DNA of 9,465 nucleotides from Desulfohalobiaceae bacterium. GTDB lineage: Bacteria > Desulfobacterota > Desulfovibrionia > Desulfovibrionales > Desulfothermaceae. Below the pieces are notes generated by a model. It was not told the DNA's origin, did not search any database, and saw only the letters and a list, made by a program, of their open reading frames with translations. A program made the position numbers and the translations under genes. The stretch lies in the NCBI GenBank assembly GCA_021737115.1, contig JAIPER010000113.1, positions 1 to 9,465 on the forward strand, read 5' to 3'. Of this stretch, positions 1-6,180 are shown in pieces. The number at the start of each line of letters is the position of its first letter. The first letter of the stretch is position 1.

Positions 1-30
1 CTGACAGGGCTCTGTGACCATAATCCAATC

Positions 31-60
31 TCGCCTCCGGACTTTTCTGTCCGGAGGCGA
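31..60 (-). terminator. Hairpin downstream of mttB, probable terminator
   Basis: Perfect 11-bp inverted repeat TCGCCTCCGGA (31-41) / TCCGGAGGCGA (50-60) with an 8-base loop, starting 10 bp past the mttB stop on the minus strand. The stem is GC-rich and stable. The minus-strand sequence after it (GATTGGATTATGG) has no clear U-run, so it may be a Rho-dependent or 3'-end-stabilising hairpin and not a textbook intrinsic terminator. Confidence 0.55.
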
Positions 61-70
61 AGACAGGTTA

Positions 71-1570
71 TCAATTCTTACCGGCTGCTTCCCGGGCTTT
101 GCGTTCCGCCACCCGTTCCTCAAACTCGGCATAAATTGTATCCAAATCCTTTTGAACCTGATCAGAACGCGGTTCCGACTTAGCGTTCTTAAGGATGTCC
201 AGAGATTTCTCATAGGCCTTCTCAACAATATCAGGCGACCCGGAAGCTTCCCACTGTTCCCGGCTCCTACGGTCCATGAGGTCGGTCCTGGACATTTCGT
301 TAAAATGTTTGAAGGTATGTTCATGGGTGATGAATTCGCCCGCCGGACCGATTTCCTTGATCACATCATAGGCGATGTTTTCCTCTGTGACCTGGATACC
401 GTTCACAACCTTGAGGACCATATCCAGGAACTCGTTCTGCAGGAGGGCGGAAGCGTAATCCCAGGCCAGCGCGCTGTCGATCATCCCGATGCCGTAAATC
501 ATGTTGGCGCCTGCCAACGCTGGTACTAAGGCGGTCAGGGTGAATTCGTGGCCGGACTGGGCATCTAACTTTTTGCTGTCTACCTACCCACCGCCAACCC
601 AGGAGGGTATCTTGTAGTGCAGGGCCAGCTTGGCAACAGCGGCGCTGATCATGGCCATTTCGGGCGCACCCATGGAGGCCAGGGTTGTCCGTAGGTCCAT
701 GATGCTCGTTGAACTTCCGTAAACCATAGGCGCCCCCTTGCGAACCAGCTGCCCGAGGACGATGGATCCCAGCACCTCGCAGTTGTGGGTCACCAGGGTA
801 CTGGCCAGGTTGACGCAGGTGGTTGCCCCGCACATCCCTAAACTGTTGATCTTGATGGGTATTCCAAATTTACAGGCTTCGATCAGGACATCGGTCGCCT
901 CACGGGTGAGAACCAGCGGGCTGACCGGGTCGGCTGAGCAGGTAAACAGCGGCTGTTGAGCCAGTTTATCCTCACCACCGGCCATGACCGCCCCCATCTT
1001 CACGGCGGCCTCGAAATGCTCGACCGAATATATTCCAAGAAAACCATGTTTTGAGGAATTGGAAAAAAACGAATAGGCATTGTAGATGCTGGACATATCC
1101 TGATCCACGTCCAGCGGGGTCAGAGGCCGTTCCCAGCCCACGCTGTTCTCCATGGCATCTATGAACCGGACGGAATCATCCACATCCTGCTTGGTTGCCT
1201 CCCGGACTTTCCGGGTCACCGGGTCCATCAGCGATGCGGCCTCGCCAAAGTTGACAAAGCCGGTTCGCTTGCCTCCCGGCACGTAATCGTTTTTGGGGTC
1301 AAGGGCGTGGGCCCGATAGGACGCAGGTGTGGACTGAATGGCATCTTCCACCAGATGTGGCGGGATCTTGACAATGCTATTCTCTTCGTCAACCGGGCAT
1401 CCATGGTCACCGAAAATCGTCCTGGCATTGGGGCTCATCACTTTGAGCCCGATATTCCAGAGGACATCCAGTGTGGATTGGTGGATCTGCTCAATATCAT
1501 CAGGGCTTAAGGCATTTAAGCCAAAGCTGCCCTGACTGAGAAGATCGGCATGCTCGTAGCGAATGGTCAT
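71..1570 (-). CDS. mttB: Trimethylamine:corrinoid methyltransferase MttB with in-frame UAG (pyrrolysine)
   Basis: The gene encodes 499 residues if the amber codon at 584-586 is read as pyrrolysine (residue 329). It begins MTIRYEHADLLSQGSF, reads to ...SWVGGG, meets UAG, then continues in the same frame as VDSKKLDAQSGHEF and on to a UGA stop. Both halves match the MttB family (COG5598). Known pyrrolysine-containing MttB proteins are about 495 residues with pyrrolysine near position 334 after a Gly-rich turn, so length and placement agree. The family moves a methyl group from trimethylamine to the Co(I) corrinoid of MttC, leaving dimethylamine, in the cytoplasm. The start is set by AAGGAGG seven bases upstream of ATG. 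It lies 116 bp downstream of the aminotransferase gene on the same strand and is probably co-transcribed with it. Family assignment is near certain. TMA specificity is inferred from the pyrrolysine, because homologues lacking it (MtgB type) use other quaternary amines such as glycine betaine. Confidence 0.93.
584..586 (-). other. In-frame UAG codon, predicted pyrrolysine site (residue 329)
   Basis: The plus strand reads CTA at 584-586, so the minus-strand codon is TAG. It lies exactly in frame between the two halves of mttB: 1570 to 586 is a whole number of codons, and the downstream reading continues without a stop to 71. The flanking residues are WVGGG before and VDSKKLDAQSG after. This is the known context of the active-site pyrrolysine in MttB. 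No second stop or frame change is needed to join the halves, which argues against a pseudogene. I cannot see tRNA-Pyl or PylS in this window. Confidence 0.9.
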
Positions 1571-1640
1571 GAAGTAACCTCCTTACTCAATTGCAACTGT
1601 TTCTTTCATTTTTTGCTCTGAGAAACAATCTACCTGACAT

Positions 1641-1683
1641 CCGGTTTGCTCCTCCGGCCCCTTCGACCGGAGAAGCAAACTGG
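1641..1683 (-). other. Intercistronic hairpin between the aminotransferase gene and mttB
   Basis: Bases 1641-1657 pair with 1667-1683 over 17 positions around a 9-base loop. In the minus-strand transcript there is one C.A mismatch and one G.U wobble. It begins 3 bp after the aminotransferase stop codon. No U-run follows directly, so it may be a partial attenuator or an mRNA stabiliser that sets the ratio of the two products instead of a full stop. mttB has its own strong ribosome-binding site 3' of it. Confidence 0.5.
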
Positions 1684-1686
1684 ATA

Positions 1687-2883
1687 TCAGTTTCGACCGA
1701 GTCCAAAACCGGTATTGCCGGTCCGCAAAACGTCTTTGGCCGCATTCACGATTCTTTTGTTTTCCTCCCAGCTCCTGGAGGCAATCCTCACGAATTCACC
1801 TTCCAGTCCAATTTTGTCCCGGCAGTCTCTGGTGTACACTCCGTGCTTGACCAGCATTCCGGCTGTGAAATCATCCGCTTTCATCCCGTTGGTCAGCTCC
1901 ACCAGGACAAAGTTGGCCTTGCTGGGGTATGCCTTCAGCCCGGAAAGCTTTCCGAGTTCGGCAAAAAACTGCTGGGTTTCATTGAGGTAGCGCACCCTGA
2001 CTTTTTCATACCGCTTCTGAAATTCGGGATTGGAATACAGCCGGAAAAAGTATTCGGCCAGCCCGGACAGGTTCCAGAGATACCCATTTTCCAAAAGATC
2101 ATTGACCTTGTTTTCATCCATGACCGCATAGCCGGCCCGGATACCGGCGATACCAAAATCTTTGGACATGCTCTTCATGAGCACCAGATTCTCGAATTTT
2201 TCGGTCAAATAGGTCGCACTGACCAGATCGGTGCTTTGGCCTTCAAAGGCGAAATGGATAAAGCTCTCGTCAATGATGATGTTATCCACCCAGTGCAAGC
2301 GGTTGACCAGATACTCGATGTCCGCAAGCTCGATGTAACAGCCGCTTGGATTATTGGGGTTGATCAGGACCAGTGTATCCGGGTTTTCCCTTTCGATCAA
2401 CTCGATGTATCTCTCCAGATTGAATTGAAAACCTTCTCCATGGTAGAGCTGGTTATAGACCACCTCTACGCCTTCGGGCACAAATTCATAATAAGGAGAA
2501 AAAGTCGGGATATTGATCACGATCTTGCGCCTGGTGAAGTTGTGGATCACAGCCTGTATGATCTCCGTGGCGCCATTGCCGATGAATATCTTCTCCTTGG
2601 GGACCTCTAAAAAATGTGAGAGATTCTCGGCCACAACCTGATTCTGGGATGGATAGAATTCAAGCACTTCCCGGAGTCTCCCGCTTTGTATCAGATCCTC
2701 CTGCATTTGTCTCGAAAAAAGATCAGTGGCGTATGGGTTGGACAAAAAGCAGGCATCCACCTCAATATTGAGCTCTGGTATCTTTTCAGTAATGGTGGAG
2801 ATACTCGGGGAATGGGTTCCGGCCTGATCGCTCAGCTCCTGTATGCTCTGGACGATCTCTTGTTCTTTGCTGGACATTCTCAT
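1687..2883 (-). CDS. PLP-dependent class I/II aminotransferase, HisC/CobD-like
   Basis: A 398-residue fold-type I PLP enzyme. Visible signatures in order: YPSQNQ (78-83); GNGATE phosphate-cup entry (102-107); NPNNPSG (175-181); DESFIHF with the PLP-nitrogen Asp205; SMSKDFGIAGIRAGY with the Schiff-base Lys241 and Arg249; and FVRIASR with substrate-carboxylate Arg366. These match histidinol-phosphate aminotransferase and threonine-phosphate decarboxylase (CobD) relatives. An N-terminal extension of about 70 residues precedes the region that aligns with those families. The start at 2883 is chosen because AAAGGAG sits 8 bases upstream; the frame stays open to 2946 without a better site. The substrate cannot be told from sequence. 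Its place ahead of mttB and opposite mttC suggests a role near methylamine or corrinoid metabolism (for instance making the aminopropanol phosphate of cobalamin), but this is only inference. It could equally be a general aminotransferase. Confidence 0.85.
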   Translation of the reverse strand: MRMSSKEQEIVQSIQELSDQAGTHSPSISTITEKIPELNIEVDACFLSNPYATDLFSRQMQEDLIQSGRLREVLEFYPSQNQVVAENLSHFLEVPKEKIFIGNGATEIIQAVIHNFTRRKIVINIPTFSPYYEFVPEGVEVVYNQLYHGEGFQFNLERYIELIERENPDTLVLINPNNPSGCYIELADIEYLVNRLHWVDNIIIDESFIHFAFEGQSTDLVSATYLTEKFENLVLMKSMSKDFGIAGIRAGYAVMDENKVNDLLENGYLWNLSGLAEYFFRLYSNPEFQKRYEKVRVRYLNETQQFFAELGKLSGLKAYPSKANFVLVELTNGMKADDFTAGMLVKHGVYTRDCRDKIGLEGEFVRIASRSWEENKRIVNAAKDVLRTGNTGFGLGRN

Positions 2884-2973
2884 ATTCTCATCTCCTTTAG
2901 TTAGTATGTGACTGGTTTGTTGAAACCCGTCCGGCCCATTGGGCAAGACTCGGCCACAACCAAATCAGAGATA

Positions 2974-3002
2974 AGAGTAGCCACGGTTTTAATTAAAGTC
3001 AA
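2974..3002 (-). promoter_or_regulatory. Candidate sigma70 promoter for aminotransferase-mttB
   Basis: The minus strand has TTGACT (3002-2997), a 17-bp spacer, then TACTCT (2979-2974). The -35 box matches 5 of 6 consensus bases; the -10 only 3 of 6, so the promoter would be weak without an activator. Transcription would start near 2967, about 84 bases before the start codon. A half-site of the nearby palindrome ends just upstream of the -35 box. Confidence 0.4.
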
Positions 3003-3003
3003 T

Positions 3004-3013
3004 ACTATTTAAA
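3004..3013. promoter_or_regulatory. Extra half-site ACTATTTAAA
   Basis: A second exact copy of the 10-bp half-site ACTATTTAAA that makes up each arm of the 3047-3070 palindrome. Its centre is about 50 bp from the palindrome centre, and it abuts the predicted -35 box of the minus-strand promoter (about -41 from the predicted start). That is where a class II activator would touch RNA polymerase. AT-richness raises the chance of coincidence. Confidence 0.4.
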
Positions 3014-3046
3014 CAAAAATATTTTTTATCCATATAATACTGAAGT

Positions 3047-3070
3047 AAACTATTTAAATTTAAATAGTTT
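3047..3070. promoter_or_regulatory. Perfect 24-bp palindrome, candidate operator
   Basis: AAACTATTTAAA (3047-3058) is followed directly by its exact reverse complement (3059-3070). It sits between the divergent aminotransferase-mttB and mttC transcription units, roughly 90-100 bp from the predicted start sites in both directions. A site for a dimeric regulator controlling both units is the simplest reading. The regulator is not encoded in this window. Confidence 0.55.
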
Positions 3071-3123
3071 TGCCTGTTACTTTTATTCCAAAAAAATGCA
3101 GCCAGTTAGAGTAAAAATTTGAG

Positions 3124-3152
3124 TTGACATTTTGATCAAGATATCTCATAAC
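3124..3152 (+). promoter_or_regulatory. Candidate sigma70 promoter for mttC
   Basis: Perfect -35 box TTGACA (3124-3129), a 17-bp spacer, then CATAAC (3147-3152, 4 of 6 matches). Transcription would begin near 3159 and give a leader of about 36 bases carrying the AAGGAG ribosome-binding site of mttC. Confidence 0.55.
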
Positions 3153-3194
3153 AAGTGCTGTTTTAATCGATTCACTAAAAAAGGAGAGATGAAT

Positions 3195-3827
3195 ATGGCT
3201 GACATGCAGAAAATCAGCGACACCTTGATAGCTGGAAAAGTTGAAGATTTAAAAAAACTCGTTCAACAGGCCATTGATGAAGGAACCGGGGCGAGCGAAA
3301 TCCTGAACCAGGCCCTGATGCCGGGTATGGACGTGGTCGGGGAAAGGATGGAAAATGGGGACATGTTTATTCCGGAAGTTCTCATGTCCGCCAAAGCCAT
3401 GAGCGGGACCCTGGAAATCTTGAAGCCGCTCTTGACCCCCGAAGAGTCCAAATCCGCCGGAAAGGTTATCATCGGCACCGTCAAGGGCGATCTGCACGAC
3501 ATCGGCAAAAACCTGGTGGCCATGATGCTGGAAAGCGCAGGCTATGAAGTCGTCAACCGCGGTGTGGACATCGCACCGGAAAGCTTCGTGGAGGCGGTCA
3601 AGAAGCACGAAGCCCAGGTGGTCGCCCTTTCTGCCCTTTTGACAACGACCATGCCCCAGATGCAGAAGACCATCGCCGCCTTGAAGGAAAGCGGCCTCAA
3701 AGACCAGGTCAAGGTCATCGTCGGCGGTGCTCCGGTCACGGAAAAATACGCCAAAGAGATCGGGGCGGAAGGCTACGCCCCGGACGCGGGGTCCGCTAAT
3801 AAGCTGGTCAAGTCTTTGATGCACTAA
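3195..3827 (+). CDS. mttC: Methylamine corrinoid protein MttC
   Basis: A 210-residue cobalamin-binding methyl carrier. An N-terminal helical B12-binding-2 cap (about 1-88) precedes a Rossmann-like B12 domain (about 90-210). The corrinoid signature is present: D99-L-H101-D-I-G104 with His101 as the lower axial cobalt ligand, then SALLTTTM (147-154) and VGGAPVT (176-182). Size and layout match MttC and the related MtbC/MtmC proteins. It would accept the methyl group from trimethylamine via MttB and pass it to a second methyltransferase in the cytoplasm. The start at 3195 is preferred over the ATG at 3189 because GGAG (3183-3186) is 8 bases from the former and only 2 from the latter. It is divergent from mttB, unlike the usual adjacent mttC-mttB order. 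Sequence alone cannot fully separate MttC from other small corrinoid carriers; the neighbouring mttB makes this assignment likely. Confidence 0.88.
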   Translation: MADMQKISDTLIAGKVEDLKKLVQQAIDEGTGASEILNQALMPGMDVVGERMENGDMFIPEVLMSAKAMSGTLEILKPLLTPEESKSAGKVIIGTVKGDLHDIGKNLVAMMLESAGYEVVNRGVDIAPESFVEAVKKHEAQVVALSALLTTTMPQMQKTIAALKESGLKDQVKVIVGGAPVTEKYAKEIGAEGYAPDAGSANKLVKSLMH

Positions 3828-3830
3828 AAA

Positions 3831-3956
3831 GTGTTTGGCCGCAAACTCACCCATCTACTTCGTCACTGCAAGATTTTGAAATCCTCATGTATTGGAATAC
3901 ACTGCAGTTTCAAAATCTTTTGTTCCTTGTATCTGGGCAAGTTTGCGACCAAATAC
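3831..3956. other. Nested inverted repeats downstream of mttC
   Basis: An outer stem pairs 3831-3847 with 3940-3956 (17 positions, one wobble and one mismatch). Inside it, AGATTTTGAAA (3871-3881) pairs perfectly with TTTCAAAATCT (3908-3918) and is followed by a T-run. The inner hairpin could serve as an intrinsic terminator for mttC. The outer stem is longer than a terminator needs. No credible coding frame fits. Confidence 0.55.
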
Positions 3957-3977
3957 GAGTATCCGTTCAGGCACTGG

Positions 3978-4033
3978 CCTGTTGAAGAACAGGGATTCTT
4001 CACCAAGATATTCTTCGAACAGTGATCACTGTT
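3978..4033. repeat. Competing hairpins and 16-bp palindrome
   Basis: CCTGTT-GAAG-AACAGG (3978-3993) is a compact hairpin. Its arm can instead pair with TTCTTCGAACAG (4011-4022) with one bulge. It is followed by the perfect palindrome AACAGTGATCACTGTT (4018-4033). This continues the structured non-coding stretch after mttC. Function is unknown. Confidence 0.4.
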
Positions 4034-4070
4034 TTGATTTTCAGGTCTCGGTGTTTTTCCAGAGACAGGG

Positions 4071-4110
4071 GCCTTGAGAGGATGTCCCTCGACCGGTATC
4101 CTCTCAAGGC
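4071..4110. terminator. Strong hairpin in the mttC / phosphofructokinase convergent gap
   Basis: Perfect 13-bp stem GCCTTGAGAGGAT (4071-4083) / ATCCTCTCAAGGC (4098-4110) with a 14-base loop. It lies between two genes pointing at each other, so it may act on both. There is no T-run on either side, so it would not be a classical intrinsic terminator. Confidence 0.45.
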
Positions 4111-4130
4111 CGACCCGACCCGCTCTAGGC

Positions 4131-4259
4131 TTTAAGAAAAAGTTTTTGGATTTATGCCAGATAACCAGCTCTTATTCTTTGTCTTAACAATCGAAAATCC
4201 CTCCGGGGCGTAGGCCCCTACGGGCCGGAGGCCAAAATCCAAAATCTAAAATTCTATAG
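4131..4259 (+). repeat. Intergenic direct repeat, copy 1 (with 40-bp insert)
   Basis: Bases 4131-4200 match 7619-7688 at 67 of 70 positions, and 4241-4259 match 7689-7707 apart from two changes. Copy 1 has an extra 40 bp (4201-4240), bounded by duplicated AAAATCC (4194-4200 and 4234-4240). Most of the insert is a GC-rich imperfect palindrome. The repeat is non-coding, lies in the gap after mttC, and has no coding frame or transposase. Confidence 0.8.
4200..4231 (-). terminator. GC-rich hairpin inside repeat copy 1, probable terminator of the phosphofructokinase operon
   Basis: CCTCCGG (4200-4206) pairs with CCGGAGG (4225-4231), and inside it GTAGG (4210-4214) pairs with CCTAC (4217-4221) across a 3x3 internal loop. 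On the minus strand the stem is followed by GATTTTCGATTG, a short T-run, about 45 bp after the phosphofructokinase stop. This suits an intrinsic terminator for that operon. Confidence 0.5.
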
Positions 4260-4275
4260 ACCGGGAAAGGTAGTA

Positions 4276-5631
4276 TTATGTTTCCAGCCCCTCCATCTGA
4301 ACAGAGTTGGATTTAGAGCACAAATTGACGGGTTGCCCGGTGGAGGCAAGCACCGCCCGCCAGTAGTTGGAGTTGATGTTCAGGGTCCGTCTTTTCCGAG
4401 TCACCAGATCCAGAGGCAGGTAGACATAGCGGTCATTCAATCTGCTGACCACCAGGTCGGTTTTGCCGGCCATGGCGGCATGGACTGCATGCTGCCCCAG
4501 AAAGCCGCAATAGACACGATCCCCGGAGTTTGCCGGGACTGAACGGATAATGTAGCTTGGATCAATAAATTTCAGTGTGATTTCCACCCCTTCCGCAAGG
4601 AAATACTCCTTGATCTTTCGCTGGAGCAGACCCGTTATATCCTCCAGAATCGGATTCCCGGACAAATCAACTTCCTGTTGACCATTCTGCTGTCTTTCCC
4701 AGCGGCAGAGTTCCTGCCCAGCCCCTTCAGCCACCACCACAACGGCGTGCCCACGACGCATGACCCTCTCCTTGAGAGAATTCAAGAACCCGTCCGGCCC
4801 CTCCAGGCAAAACGGGGCCTCGGGCACGAGGACGAAGTTGACGTCACGCATGGCCAGAGTTGCCTCCACAGCGATGAATCCGGCCTGCCGGCCCATGAGT
4901 TTGACCATGCCGATGCCGTATGGAGCCCCCATGGCTTCCGTATGGGCGCAGCGAATGGCTTCGGTGGCCTTGGCCACTGCCGTATCAAAGCCGAAGGACT
5001 TGGAGACGAAATGGATATCGTTGTCGATGGTTTTTGGGATGCAGACGATGGAAATCTTCAAGTTCCTTTTTTTTATCTGCTCGTTTATGGAGGAAGCGGC
5101 CTTCATGGTTCCGTCGCCTCCGATGAGAAACAAGATACTGATGTTCATCCGATCCAGGGCCTCGACTATTTCGTCCACCCGTTGATGGCCTCTGGAAGAT
5201 CCCAGGATCGTTCCCCCGAACTCGTGGGATCTGGCTACCGACTCCGGAGTCAGTTCCATGATGTCATGCCCGAATTCAGGGATAAATCCCTGAAGTCCGA
5301 AACGGATGCCCAGAGTGGAAGGCATGGAATACTGAAAGTGGGCTTCCATGACAATGGCCCGGATCACATCGTTTGTCCCCGGGCAGAGGCCGCCGCAGGT
5401 GACCACGGCACACTTGGTCTTCCTGGGATCGAAATATATCTTTTCCCGAGGCCCGGCCTCTTCGAAATCATAGGTTTCGCCTTCAAGGGGAAAATCTTCG
5501 GCCGTCTCCGGTGAGATATGCATGATTAGCTTGTCCTGGTCATTGACGAACTTCTGCATGGGCAACGGGGACGGAATTCGGGCCGGGCCGAGAACATCGA
5601 TTTCAGTTGCAATTGCTTGACTGCTTGACAT
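4276..5631 (-). CDS. pfkA: ATP-dependent 6-phosphofructokinase, PKTIDND clade
   Basis: A 451-residue phosphofructokinase that phosphorylates fructose 6-phosphate in glycolysis. It is longer than the roughly 320-residue E. coli enzyme because of an N-terminal extension of about 70 residues, typical of the plant and trypanosome-like clade. Visible motifs: CGGLCPGTN (79-87); GGDGT (171-175); PKTIDND (199-205) with catalytic Asp203; MGRQAG (246-251); VPEAPF (269-274). The residue equivalent to E. coli Gly104 is Gly174, which indicates ATP use. The position equivalent to Gly124 is Lys200, which is typical of pyrophosphate enzymes. This pairing is known from ATP-using members of the clade, so ATP is the expected donor but needs assay. 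The start has AAGGAG five bases upstream. It follows the 121-residue gene by 15 bp, so its ribosome-binding site lies in that tight gap and the two are probably translated together. It ends in TAA. Confidence 0.9.
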   Translation of the reverse strand: MSSSQAIATEIDVLGPARIPSPLPMQKFVNDQDKLIMHISPETAEDFPLEGETYDFEEAGPREKIYFDPRKTKCAVVTCGGLCPGTNDVIRAIVMEAHFQYSMPSTLGIRFGLQGFIPEFGHDIMELTPESVARSHEFGGTILGSSRGHQRVDEIVEALDRMNISILFLIGGDGTMKAASSINEQIKKRNLKISIVCIPKTIDNDIHFVSKSFGFDTAVAKATEAIRCAHTEAMGAPYGIGMVKLMGRQAGFIAVEATLAMRDVNFVLVPEAPFCLEGPDGFLNSLKERVMRRGHAVVVVAEGAGQELCRWERQQNGQQEVDLSGNPILEDITGLLQRKIKEYFLAEGVEITLKFIDPSYIIRSVPANSGDRVYCGFLGQHAVHAAMAGKTDLVVSRLNDRYVYLPLDLVTRKRRTLNINSNYWRAVLASTGQPVNLCSKSNSVQMEGLET

Positions 5632-5646
5632 TATAACTCCTTGGAA

Positions 5647-6012
5647 TCATTTGGCTCGTATTTTGGAGTCTGATTTTTCGGGATTTCTTTCAAGCCGGTT
5701 GTATCTCTTGACTGCGGTACCGGCCAGCCTTTCCAGAATATATGGGAGATCAGACCTTTTGATTACTTCATTAAACTGCCGATCATTGACAATCCTGCTG
5801 CTCAGAGTATAGGCAGGGGTCTGATGGGGGGTCAGAGCTATATCCTCGAACTCGATCCGTGGTTCATGGTTAAAGACCTTGACCAAAAAATCCTGGGCTG
5901 TGTACACGAAAAATTTTTTTACGTCTTCCGTTGATTCAGCAATGTTCATCCTGTTCCTGTAGTTGGGAAGAACTTCCTTTTCAAATCTTGAAAAAGAAAG
6001 TTGTTCTGTCAT
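5647..6012 (-). CDS. Conserved-looking hypothetical protein upstream of phosphofructokinase
   Basis: A 121-residue protein I do not recognise. It begins MTEQLSFSRFEKEVLPNYRN and ends KSDSKIRAK. It is soluble in appearance: no signal peptide, no membrane segment, many charged residues, and a basic C-terminal tail (about 100-121). A predicted helix-rich start is followed by a strand-like middle (EFEDIALTPHQTPAYTLSSR, about 55-74). There are no Cys residues and no catalytic signature. The start is supported by GAGAGG five bases upstream, and a good promoter lies about 60-85 bp further up. It is first in an operon with phosphofructokinase, 15 bp apart, so it may act with or regulate that enzyme; this is inference from position only. 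Codon use does not stand out from its neighbours. Confidence 0.75.
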   Translation of the reverse strand: MTEQLSFSRFEKEVLPNYRNRMNIAESTEDVKKFFVYTAQDFLVKVFNHEPRIEFEDIALTPHQTPAYTLSSRIVNDRQFNEVIKRSDLPYILERLAGTAVKRYNRLERNPEKSDSKIRAK

Positions 6013-6069
6013 ACGTACCTCTCTTTGTTAAAGTTAGCAAAGAAGGCCCCATTTCGGATCTTTCTTTCT

Positions 6070-6098
6070 ATGATAAAAGCCTTGCTGATAGTCGTCAA
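6070..6098 (-). promoter_or_regulatory. Sigma70-like promoter of the 121-residue gene-pfkA operon
   Basis: The minus strand reads TTGACG (6098-6093), a 17-bp spacer, then TATCAT (6075-6070). Each box matches the consensus at 5 of 6 positions with optimal spacing. Transcription would start near 6063, giving a leader of about 50 bases. Confidence 0.65.
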
Positions 6099-6127
6099 CT
6101 CCAAAAAATGAAATTTCCGGTTGGATA

Positions 6128-6156
6128 TTGCCGAAGCAACTGGAAGTACGTATCAT
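6128..6156 (+). promoter_or_regulatory. Candidate promoter of yjbQ
   Basis: TTGCCG (6128-6133), a 17-bp spacer, then TATCAT (6151-6156). The boxes match 4 of 6 and 5 of 6. The predicted start near 6163 leaves a short leader that includes GGAGG at 6171-6175. Confidence 0.45.
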
Positions 6157-6180
6157 TCCAAAAGAAAAATGGAGGATCGT

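Noticed and set aside
71..1570. mttB as a pseudogene or as two separate genes split at 584 and 517
   Set aside because: The halves are in the same frame, separated by exactly one TAG at the known pyrrolysine position, and both are fully intact. The apparent second start near 517 is a TTG inside the conserved C-terminal region with no ribosome-binding site.
1591..2610. Long plus-strand open frame opposite the aminotransferase gene
   Set aside because: It is antisense to a gene with complete PLP-enzyme motifs, has low-complexity mixed composition and matches no family I know.
2884..3194. Sigma54 promoter, cobalamin riboswitch or T-box in the divergent control region
   Set aside because: No TGGCAC-N5-TTGC pattern was found. 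The predicted leaders (about 36 and 84 bases) are too short for a cobalamin riboswitch and show no B12-box-like sequence.
3249..3854. Minus-strand open frame opposite mttC
   Set aside because: It is a shadow of mttC, whose corrinoid motif and ribosome-binding site are clear.
4678..5514. Plus-strand open frame of 278 codons opposite pfkA
   Set aside because: It is antisense to the well-conserved phosphofructokinase core and has no recognisable domain or ribosome-binding site.
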